Source of the DNA: Paludibacteraceae bacterium
GTDB taxonomy: Bacteria; Bacteroidota; Bacteroidia; Bacteroidales; Paludibacteraceae
Direction of reading: 5' to 3'
NCBI GenBank assembly: GCA_016297215.1
Contig: JAEDGZ010000013.1
Coordinates: 1 to 56,765 of the forward strand
DNA: 56,765 nucleotides
The position numbers were made by a program, and so were the translations under genes. Below, piece by piece: positions 50,493 to 56,765 of this stretch (the first letter of the stretch is position 1; each line of letters starts with the position of its first letter). The notes under the pieces were generated by a model. It made no database searches. It saw only the letters and a list, made by a program, of their open reading frames with translations, and was not told the origin of the DNA.

Positions 50493-53123
50493 TTAGCGGA
50501 TTTGTGCGCCAAGCACGTTGTAAACGCTCTTACCGCGTTGGATAAAGAGTGCGCCGTCTTTGATAAACTTCTTGGCAGGTGTGGTGATGTCGCTCTCCAC
50601 CTCCTCTATAGCAGTTACCGACTTGGTAACGGGTACACCCTCGTAGTAGATATGGATGGGCACATCGTAGGAGTTGAGTGCATTTACCTCTACGCTGAGT
50701 TTCTTACCATTGTCGAGTTTCTTCACTTCCACTTGTCCGGTGAAGAAGAAATAGAGGGGTGTCCTGAAACTTTTGATTTGTCCGTCGGAAGTAATCATAT
50801 TATCTTCAAAGAAGCCTGCGAGGGAGGGATTGGCGCCGTCGGTGCTTACGCCTACAGATGCTAATACCGTACCGGACTCATACGACCAGTTGATAGGATA
50901 GACACCTTCTGGAATGGTAATCTGCGGGTCTTTCTCGTCAGAGAAGAATACGATTTGCGTGAGGAGGGCTTCCTTATCGCCTTTGTGGTAACTATTGCCG
51001 ACCCAATAGAGCATGTTATGTGATTCATGTGCTACATCGGATACATAGCATTTGTCTTCCTCGGTATATGTCCACTCTAAATCCTGATTCTTATCATCGC
51101 AGTCATATTTCAGTCGGTAGCGCAAATCTAAGGTGATGTGGAAACGATAGATGATGTCATCGGTAGCGAGGAATTGTGCCTCAATGAAGTTGGTATCCCT
51201 GGCAATATGGCTTTCGAGCCATCCGTCCACCAACGACTCTTGCGTTTGGATGGTTTTCTCCCCTTCGTAGGTAATGATATTGAAGGCTTGGAAGTTGCAG
51301 TCGAAGTCGAATCTGCGGAAGAGTCCGTCCATAACCCATCGTCCTTCGAGCGTGTCTCCCTTGGGAGAAATCATCAGGAAGTACTGTTTGTCCTCTTCTT
51401 GTTGCGACATACCCCAGATACTCCAAGAACCATTGGTTTCACGTCCGTCGGAGAACTGGACGTTGCTTATAGTAACATCCACGGTATCAATGGCTTGCGG
51501 GATATAGTAGGTCATGCGTACTTCGTACAATTTGCCGATATAGGTGGTCATCCACGTGGTGAATTGTACGGTGTCTTTCGTTGCATTGGGTCTTACACTG
51601 CATTCGATGTAAGCCAAGCGCTCTTGTATCATCTCGCCACCGGCTTTCTTGACATAGAGGAACGTGGCACCGGCGTCGGTGATGATATCGAAATTGCGGG
51701 TGTTGTAGTCTCCCTCCTCGAAAATAGAGGAGGCATAGAACGCCGTGCTTGCCACAATACTATCGGTTTCTGCATAGAACTGCCAACCCTCTTGCTGGTC
51801 GGTTACGACGATGCAGTGCCCGGGCATGTTAACGACGATTGTATCTCTTATGGCATCCACCCGCGAGCACATAGAAATCTGATACAATTTATGGTCGTTG
51901 GCAATGACCTCTGCAGCGACAAAGGTTGAGTCTTTTACTTTCGTAAATTCCACTTTTCCCCACAACTCGATGAGGCTTTGTGCGTTGGCGTGTGCGAGGT
52001 CTTTGATAGATGCGTTCATGTTCGGCGATTCCACCGTGCCGGAGACTTGGAGCGTCAGCAACTCTACAGCATACTCATCGTTGTAGCCGTCGATGTAGTA
52101 ACCTCCGCCGTCGGCAGCATTCGATTCGTCTATCAACATGTTGTTGATATCTATCACCACGGTATCCTTGGGAACAGGCAACTCATAGTGCATCTTCACC
52201 TGATAGAGCACGGTATCAGCAGCGAGGAACTGCGCTTCAAGGTCAAAAATCTTGCCTTCCTGTACCGTTGTGGCGTTATCTGCATCGGCGGCCAGCCCTT
52301 GGTCGTCTTTGATGGCAATATGGCGAATGGTGTCGCCGTTGTCGTAGAACTCCACGAAAGTCTGCGGACGATTGAAATACGCCAGATAGAATCCCTCGCC
52401 CGGGAAAGTGGTAGTCAGCAACGATACGGATACCTTCACGCCGTCCTCCGTCTTGCCTTGCATCACAAACGCGCTATCCTCCATCAGTATCTCATACACA
52501 TCCGCATGAGGGACATTCAGCAGAACGGTGTCCTTCGGGGCGAGGTCTTCGCGGTCAGCGTGGATATGGAAATACTTCACCACGTTATTTTTGCTATCAA
52601 AACCTTTGATGGAGGCATCTACATTGAGTTGTTTTATTGCGCCGGTGAGGTTAATATACTTCACTTCGAGCGTGATTTCTTCGAACTCATAGATGTTGCA
52701 TTTGGAGTTGTCTTCCGCCCATATCTTCACATAGTTGGCATACCCTCTTTTGGCAACCACCATATCTTCTTTGGTGAAAGTGCCGGTGAGCGTTTCGGAG
52801 ATCCATGCCAAATCGAACTCATATTGTCCGTCGGCGGATTGTATGCCCCATCTATTATCTTGCGGATGGAGAATATGGCGTACATAGGCATTGATGTGTA
52901 TCGTGTCCCCTTCTGCTTGCGCCATGGCGGGGCTCATTGCCACCGTTGCATCCTCCTTTTCTGCGTTCAGCCGCTCCATCACACGCTGATCGAGCGCATT
53001 AGTAGTAGGAGTTCGGAACACACTCTGACGCTTCGGGAGCATGCTCTCCGGCGTCATTTCTGCCTGTGCAAACATAGTCGCTGCTGTGCACAAGGCGACA
53101 AAAATAGAAGATACTTTTCTCAT
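50493..53123 (-). CDS. Secreted repeat protein, paralogue of the 849-residue protein
   Basis: An 876-residue exported protein. The signal peptide (MRKVSSIFVALCTAATMFAQ) leads to repeated beta-rich modules ending in patterns such as DTVLYQVKMHYELP, LYQISMCSRVD, LYEVRMTYYIPQ and IYRFHITLDLRY. The C-terminus shares with its neighbour the run LNSYDVPIHI, then AIEEVESD and KFIKDGALFIQRGKSVYNV with LGA. The two genes are tandem, each with its own promoter and terminator, which suggests an old duplication followed by divergence. The module count and cysteine-poor sequence suit an extracellular structural or binding role; I do not recognise a named family. Confidence 0.82.
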   Translation of the reverse strand: MRKVSSIFVALCTAATMFAQAEMTPESMLPKRQSVFRTPTTNALDQRVMERLNAEKEDATVAMSPAMAQAEGDTIHINAYVRHILHPQDNRWGIQSADGQYEFDLAWISETLTGTFTKEDMVVAKRGYANYVKIWAEDNSKCNIYEFEEITLEVKYINLTGAIKQLNVDASIKGFDSKNNVVKYFHIHADREDLAPKDTVLLNVPHADVYEILMEDSAFVMQGKTEDGVKVSVSLLTTTFPGEGFYLAYFNRPQTFVEFYDNGDTIRHIAIKDDQGLAADADNATTVQEGKIFDLEAQFLAADTVLYQVKMHYELPVPKDTVVIDINNMLIDESNAADGGGYYIDGYNDEYAVELLTLQVSGTVESPNMNASIKDLAHANAQSLIELWGKVEFTKVKDSTFVAAEVIANDHKLYQISMCSRVDAIRDTIVVNMPGHCIVVTDQQEGWQFYAETDSIVASTAFYASSIFEEGDYNTRNFDIITDAGATFLYVKKAGGEMIQERLAYIECSVRPNATKDTVQFTTWMTTYIGKLYEVRMTYYIPQAIDTVDVTISNVQFSDGRETNGSWSIWGMSQQEEDKQYFLMISPKGDTLEGRWVMDGLFRRFDFDCNFQAFNIITYEGEKTIQTQESLVDGWLESHIARDTNFIEAQFLATDDIIYRFHITLDLRYRLKYDCDDKNQDLEWTYTEEDKCYVSDVAHESHNMLYWVGNSYHKGDKEALLTQIVFFSDEKDPQITIPEGVYPINWSYESGTVLASVGVSTDGANPSLAGFFEDNMITSDGQIKSFRTPLYFFFTGQVEVKKLDNGKKLSVEVNALNSYDVPIHIYYEGVPVTKSVTAIEEVESDITTPAKKFIKDGALFIQRGKSVYNVLGAQIR

Positions 53124-53164
53124 GATTGTAATTTAATAAATAGAGTTTTAGTTGTTTTCAGGTG

Positions 53165-53196
53165 CAAAGATACTGCTTTTATTTGATATGTGCAAA
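53165..53196 (-). promoter_or_regulatory. Promoter of the 876-residue secreted protein gene
   Basis: Minus strand TTTG, 20 bases, TATCTTTG, leader ~35 bases. Bases 53197-53392 hold no gene. Confidence 0.8.
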
Positions 53197-53392
53197 TTTA
53201 AGCGATTTATTTAATATTTTTGTTGACAATATAAAAAATAATTTGTTAGAAATATCTATATTTTCCTAACAAAATAACAGTTTGACTTCCGCCCTATCTA
53301 AGTAAGGGTTTAGTCGGGTTTGTGACGAGACCTAAAGCCGTTCATGTCATTTAACAAAAGAATACAAAAACAAGACAAAAGCTATCAATATG

Positions 53393-54211
53393 TCATAATT
53401 GCAGTGCAAATGGATTTAACCCAAAAGCCTTGGTAAAAGCACCCTCTTCTATCAACTCCTGAGGCGTAGCCAGTTCTATGCCTTGCTGCGGAGCGTCCGG
53501 GTGCGCAGGCGTCCCCGCCTGCTGAGATGCTTCCTGCGGACTCATCAGCAATATCCGATCACTCAGCCTCACTGCCAAGTCCAATTCATGGGTGGAGATA
53601 AGGATAGTCTTGCCCTCCTTGTGGGCAAGAGAGCGCAGGAGTTGCAGCACACGGATGCGATTGGGCAAGTCCAGATGCGCAGTAGGCTCGTCTAATAATA
53701 TAATAGGTGTCTGCTGCGCAAGGGCTTTGGCAATCAAGATACGTTGCTTCTCGCCATCCGAATGCGCCATAAAAGGAGATTCCAAGAAAGTCTTGGCTCT
53801 TGGTTCTCCCGAGAAGTCGGGATAAGTTTGTCTCTTGCCTCCTTGCTTTTCAAATCCCACTGCCACAAGCGAATCCTCTATCACCTGTTCATCGTCGGGG
53901 GTGAGTTTGCCGAGTAGAGAGGTATAGGGGTATCGACCCATCGCCACCACATCATGCACCGTAGTGCGCTCTATCGCCTCATCAGAACTGAGGACAAGCG
54001 CCACAGTCTTCGATGGATTGCCCGCTTCCCCCAGCCTAAATTCCCCACTTAACGCCGGTTGCAAGCCTGCCAGCGTGCGCAGGAGTGTGGACTTGCCGCA
54101 GCCGTTTCTGCCCAGCATGCAGACCATCTCCCCGCTTTCAAGGGAGAAACTCAAGTCGCGCTGGATAACTTTCGCGCCGTAGCCGATAGTAAGGTGATTG
54201 CTGAGGAGCAT
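53393..54211 (-). CDS. Iron-siderophore/cobalamin-type ABC transporter ATP-binding protein
   Basis: A 272-residue FecE/BtuD-like ATPase that would energise uptake of a siderophore or cobalamin with a FecCD-type permease (not in the window). Walker A is LGRNGCGKST (34-43), the signature is HSDGEKQR (150-157), Walker B is IILLDEPTAHLDLP, with the switch His in STHELDLA. I start at MLLSNHLTIGYG; its ATG is formed at the edge of a palindrome A (54211-54240), and longer in-frame starts overlap the fusion gene. Residues about 131-150 (PDFSGEPRAKTFLE) include a variant F repeat just before the signature, and residues 231-240 (QAGTPAHPDA) are a palindrome A. The usual LSDGE has His for Leu at the junction. 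It lies 44 bases after the racemase fusion. Confidence 0.9.
   Translation of the reverse strand: MLLSNHLTIGYGAKVIQRDLSFSLESGEMVCMLGRNGCGKSTLLRTLAGLQPALSGEFRLGEAGNPSKTVALVLSSDEAIERTTVHDVVAMGRYPYTSLLGKLTPDDEQVIEDSLVAVGFEKQGGKRQTYPDFSGEPRAKTFLESPFMAHSDGEKQRILIAKALAQQTPIILLDEPTAHLDLPNRIRVLQLLRSLAHKEGKTILISTHELDLAVRLSDRILLMSPQEASQQAGTPAHPDAPQQGIELATPQELIEEGAFTKAFGLNPFALQL
53495..53523 (-). repeat. Palindrome A inside the ABC ATPase gene, in frame
   Basis: GGGA-loop subtype, read as QAGTPAHPD, a different frame of the repeat from purT and the racemase fusion. Confidence 0.93.
53783..53808 (-). repeat. Variant F-type repeat inside the ABC ATPase gene
   Basis: AAGTCTTGGCTCTTGGTTCT resembles the right arm of the intergenic palindrome at 32518-32622 (CAGTCTTGGTTCTTGGCTC). 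It is translated as EPRAKTFL just ahead of the ABC signature. Confidence 0.55.
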
Positions 54212-54240
54212 GTCCGGGTGCGCAGGCGTCCTCGCCTGCT
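54211..54240 (-). repeat. Palindrome A at the ABC ATPase start codon
   Basis: The repeat's last bases CA overlap the ATG on the coding strand, so the element forms the immediate translation-initiation region. Confidence 0.93.
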
Positions 54241-54255
54241 TGGCTAAAAATAAAT

Positions 54256-56160
54256 CTAAGAAAAATACACTCGTTTGACTCGGCGGGAGACCGAGGTGAG
54301 CACCTCGTAGGGTATGGTGTCTAATTGGGATGCTAACTCGTTGAGCGTCAGTCGTTCGCCGAAGATCTCCACCTCGTCGCCGACCTGTGCATCTGCGCCG
54401 GTAACGTCCACCATGGCTTGGTCCATGCAGACATTGCCCACCACGGGGCATCGCCTGCCGCGGACGATGACGGAGCCGCCATAGTTGCTGAAGCGGCGGT
54501 CGAAGCCGTCGGCGTAGCCGATGGGGATGACGGCGATCTGCCGGTCTTCGTGGAGCAGTGTATGCCGTCCGTAGCCGATGGCCTCGCCGGCTTTCACCGT
54601 CTTAAGGCTGAGGATGGTGGTCTTGAGCGAGCAGACGGTCTTCAATGCAGCGCCGGCGAACGAGATGCCGTAGAGCCCGATGCCGAGGCGGCACATATCG
54701 AACTGATAATCAGCAAACCGTTCGATGCCCGCGGAGTTGCATATATGCTTAAGGATAGGGTAGCGCAGCCCTGCTTTCAGGGTCTCGGCGCAGGTATCAA
54801 AATACTGTATCTGTTGGTGCGTGAACTCGTCGAACTGCGGCTCATCGCTGCCGGCAAGATGGGAGAAGACCGACTGCACGCGAACTGCGCGCTGTCCTCT
54901 GAGACGCTCAATAAGGGCGGGTATCTCCTCCATGTAGAAGCCGAGGCGGTGCATGCCGGAGTCTATCTTGATATGGATAGGATAGTTCTCCAAGCCCTTT
55001 GCGGATGCGGCTTCGAGGATGTTTTCCAGCGATTGGAAGGAGTAGATATTCGGCTGCAGGTTGTTTTCGAGGATGAGGTCGAGTGCGGCTACCTCGGGGT
55101 CCATGATGATGATAGGCAGGGTGATGCCTGCGCGCCGCAGTTCGCATCCTTCGTCTGCCACCGCCACGGCGAGGTAATCCACCAACCCGCTATCCTGCAA
55201 GGCGCGACTCACCTCTACGCTGCCCGCGCCGTAGGCAAAGGCTTTGACCATGCAGGTGAGTTGGGTGGTAGGACGGAGTAAGCCCTTGAAATAGCGGACG
55301 TTATCGACCATCGCGCGGAGGTTCACCTGCATCACCGTCTCGTGGGTCTGCGCCAAGATACGGCGGTTTATCTCGTCTTCCTCATATCCGAGCGCGCGCA
55401 AGACGGCGGCGCAGGTGCGCACATTCTGATGCGTGGGATCTTCCACCACCACAGGGCAATGGGCAAAGAGTTGCATCTTCTCCGCGCGTTTCTCCTCGAG
55501 CGAAGCGAAGTTCTCGCCGTGCTCTGCACCTATGTAGGTCAGCACGCCGATGGTGGGGCGGATGATGCGCTCCAAGCGCTGCATCTCCCCGGGTTCGGAG
55601 ATACCTGCTTCGAAGATGCCGAGCGTGGTGCGCTCGTCCATCTGCCATACGGAGAGAGGCACACCTATCTGCGAGTTGTAGGACTTGGGCGAGCGCGTGA
55701 TGCGATAGTCGTCTTTCAGCAGTTGATACAGCCATTCTTTAACCACCGTCTTGCCGTTGGAGCCGGTGATGCCGATGACGGGGCAGTGGCAGAGGGAGCG
55801 TTTATAGGCCGCCAAATCCTGCAACGCCCGTACCACATCCTGCACATAGATAAAAAGAAAGTCGCCCTGCCCGGGTGCGCAGGCGTCCTCGCCTGCTAAA
55901 ACCCAACTTTCATGCCTTGTATCCAGCACAAACGTCCTGACACCTTTCTGAATCAGTTCGGGGATATAGCGTGCGCCGCTGTCTTTGTCGGTCTCTATGG
56001 CGAAGAAGAGTGTCCGCTCTGCCTGCTGCTTGCTTTCTACATCCCCTCCAACAGACAACTGTCGGCTGTCGGTCAGCAGATAATCTATCGCGCGACTCTC
56101 GCGCACAGCCCCGCGGATGGCGTGTGGACGGATGGCATCTAATACCTCTTTGATTTGCAT
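54256..56160 (-). CDS. Alanine racemase fused to a truncated MurF-like domain
   Basis: A 634-residue fusion. The C-terminal ~365 residues are a complete PLP-dependent alanine racemase: the lysine in CMVKAFAYGAG, KIDSGMHRLGF, RLGIGLYG, IPIGYADGFDRRFSNYGG and NVCMDQAMVDVTGAD. The N-terminal ~250 residues are MurF-like (LLTDSRQLS, IGITGSNGKTVVKEWLYQLL, SYNSQIGVPLSVWQM, IFEAGISEPGEM), but the protein then jumps from LFAHCPVVVEDPTHQNVRTC to the racemase, so the rest of the MurF central domain and its whole ligase domain are absent. Fusions of this kind in the phylum are usually ~820-840 residues. A palindrome A encodes LAGEDACAPGQ at 88-98. A separate full murF at 29911 can supply the ligase, so the remaining MurF part may be structural or decaying. 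Confidence 0.93.
   Translation of the reverse strand: MQIKEVLDAIRPHAIRGAVRESRAIDYLLTDSRQLSVGGDVESKQQAERTLFFAIETDKDSGARYIPELIQKGVRTFVLDTRHESWVLAGEDACAPGQGDFLFIYVQDVVRALQDLAAYKRSLCHCPVIGITGSNGKTVVKEWLYQLLKDDYRITRSPKSYNSQIGVPLSVWQMDERTTLGIFEAGISEPGEMQRLERIIRPTIGVLTYIGAEHGENFASLEEKRAEKMQLFAHCPVVVEDPTHQNVRTCAAVLRALGYEEDEINRRILAQTHETVMQVNLRAMVDNVRYFKGLLRPTTQLTCMVKAFAYGAGSVEVSRALQDSGLVDYLAVAVADEGCELRRAGITLPIIIMDPEVAALDLILENNLQPNIYSFQSLENILEAASAKGLENYPIHIKIDSGMHRLGFYMEEIPALIERLRGQRAVRVQSVFSHLAGSDEPQFDEFTHQQIQYFDTCAETLKAGLRYPILKHICNSAGIERFADYQFDMCRLGIGLYGISFAGAALKTVCSLKTTILSLKTVKAGEAIGYGRHTLLHEDRQIAVIPIGYADGFDRRFSNYGGSVIVRGRRCPVVGNVCMDQAMVDVTGADAQVGDEVEIFGERLTLNELASQLDTIPYEVLTSVSRRVKRVYFS
55868..55897 (-). 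repeat. Palindrome A inside the racemase fusion, in frame
   Basis: AGGA-loop subtype, read as LAGEDACAPGQ, identical in frame and peptide to the purT copy. One base in the tail differs (CCCGGGCA). Confidence 0.93.
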
Positions 56161-56188
56161 AATGGCTTTTCTTAATAAATTCGGGTTG

Positions 56189-56219
56189 CAAAATTACTGC
56201 TTTTTTCCGATATACGCAA
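56189..56219 (-). promoter_or_regulatory. Promoter of the racemase fusion-ABC ATPase operon
   Basis: Minus strand TTG, 20 bases, TAATTTTG, leader ~20 bases. Confidence 0.78.
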
Positions 56220-56370
56220 GTGTTTTGGAAATAATCAAGTATCCGTTTAAGGTAAGGAGCATTTGCGTGCTTTGGACAATATATTTTGACCAAGTGCAGA
56301 GAAGGTATGAGCAAGACAAGGCAAGATGCAGTTATGGAATGATATTCAAGTTGCCCCAAGTTATGGATAT

Positions 56371-56527
56371 AAAAAGAGCTTGCCCAACAAGTCTTATTCT
56401 GGGGACGTAGGCGTCTCGCCTGCGGGCGTTTTGGAACAAAACGAAGTGTTTTGCTGTGATTTTTGCACCTCATATGCCACTCATAAACAAAAAGAGGCTG
56501 CCTAACTTGACTTGTTAGACAGCCTCT
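56371..56527. repeat. Composite element: half terminator, palindrome B, hairpin, full terminator (copy 2)
   Basis: Partner of 50311-50467. B here (56397-56426) has GTAGG for GCAGG. The final hairpin (56494-56527) has T runs on both sides. Confidence 0.85.
56494..56527 (-). terminator. Terminator downstream of the tRNA-Leu genes
   Basis: GAGGCTGCCTAAC, loop TTGACTT, GTTAGACAGCCTC; T runs on either side allow action in both directions. Confidence 0.85.
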
Positions 56528-56535
56528 TTCTTTTG

Positions 56536-56619
56536 TGCGCAGGATGAGACTCGAACTCACACGATCTTGCGACCACTACCCCCTCAAAGTAGCGTGTATA
56601 CCAATTTCACCACCTGCGC
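56536..56619 (-). tRNA. tRNA-Leu (anticodon GAG)
   Basis: An 84-base tRNA with acceptor arms GCGCAGG / CCTGCGC, anticodon arm CTACT, loop TTGAGGG, GGTAG, a long variable arm typical of leucine tRNA, and T arm GTGAG TTCGAGT CTCAT. The discriminator base is A. No CCA is encoded after it, so CCA must be added after 3' trimming. It reads CUC/CUU codons. Confidence 0.95.
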
Positions 56620-56620
56620 T

Positions 56621-56660
56621 TTTTGAATTATGAATTTTGAATTATGAGTGCTCATGCTAT
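56621..56660. repeat. H-family element between the two tRNA-Leu genes
   Basis: GAATTATGAATTTTGAATTA then TGAGTGCTCATGC, followed by ACACTCAACACTCAAC direct repeats. Confidence 0.65.
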
Positions 56661-56711
56661 AACACTCAACACTCAACTTTCAACACTCAACTAAAAAAAT
56701 GAAAGATCACT

Positions 56712-56765
56712 TTGGTGCCCAGAACAGGACTCGAACCTGCACGTCTCTCAACACTCGCACCTGAA
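56712..56765 (-). tRNA. tRNA-Leu (anticodon CAG), cut by the window end
   Basis: The 3' part of a second leucine tRNA: encoded CCA, acceptor strand CTGGGC, T arm GCAGG TTCGAGT CCTGT, a long variable arm and the anticodon loop TTCAGG at the edge. The 5' half lies beyond the window. Confidence 0.88.

Noticed and set aside
53393..54451. Longer ABC ATPase starting at 54451
   Set aside because: The extra 80 residues overlap the racemase fusion and do not resemble an ABC protein; ATG 54211 fits the family.

Overview
The window looks like chromosomal DNA of a Bacteroidales-type bacterium. Eleven promoters fit the Bacteroidetes pattern (TTG/TTTG at -33, exactly 20 bases, TAnnTTTG at -7). Gene families and gene orders also fit: a DUF6089/PorG-like barrel with uppS, bamA and two skp genes, a DUF4954 protein, an alanine racemase fused to a MurF-like part, and a PurF-like protein starting MAGFFG. 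A large secreted protein ends in a domain resembling a type IX secretion sorting domain. I cannot fix the family or genus.

Layout. (1) 231-11337: an AT-richer accessory block of secreted proteins (a 1913-residue mosaic, an EndA-type nuclease, three shorter proteins that look like N-terminal fragments or relatives) and a RelB/DinJ-PIN toxin-antitoxin pair. (2) 11338-12541: 1.2 kb of repeats, including 9-bp and 11-bp tandem arrays. (3) 12542-27472, plus strand: pheS, then nucleotide biosynthesis (purT, purB, purA, carA, carB, purC, a PurF-like gene), DUF1846 and a HAD phosphatase. (4) 27509-29786, minus: the full queuosine-precursor set queF-queC-queD-queE. (5) 29911-38295, minus: envelope genes porG-like, uppS, bamA, skp, skp, a 39-residue protein, an MFS transporter and murF. 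(6) 38535-44911, minus: dnaN, a DEDDh exonuclease, DUF4954, rnz and radA. (7) 45718-46791, plus: murI. (8) 47344-53123, minus: two related secreted repeat proteins. (9) 53393-56160, minus: the MurF-like/alanine racemase fusion and an ABC ATPase. (10) Two tRNA-Leu genes at the right edge, the last one cut by the window end.

The striking feature is the repeat content. Short GC-rich palindromes (A and B, sharing the stem GCAGGCG/CGCCTGC, and C) contain no stop codon in any of six frames. They lie between genes and also in frame inside housekeeping genes: purT, murI, the alanine racemase fusion, the ABC ATPase and, in degraded form, the porG-like gene. In purT and murI they come with other intergenic repeat families, so a block of intergenic-type DNA is read as protein inside an apparently intact enzyme. 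This resembles in principle the Rickettsia palindromic elements, which also sit in frame inside genes, but the sequences are different. Around them are a ~200-bp MITE-like element (one copy carries an A repeat inside it), two AT-rich palindromic families filling operon gaps, and a duplicated terminator-plus-B composite. I saw no transposase in the window, so any mobilising enzyme must be elsewhere.
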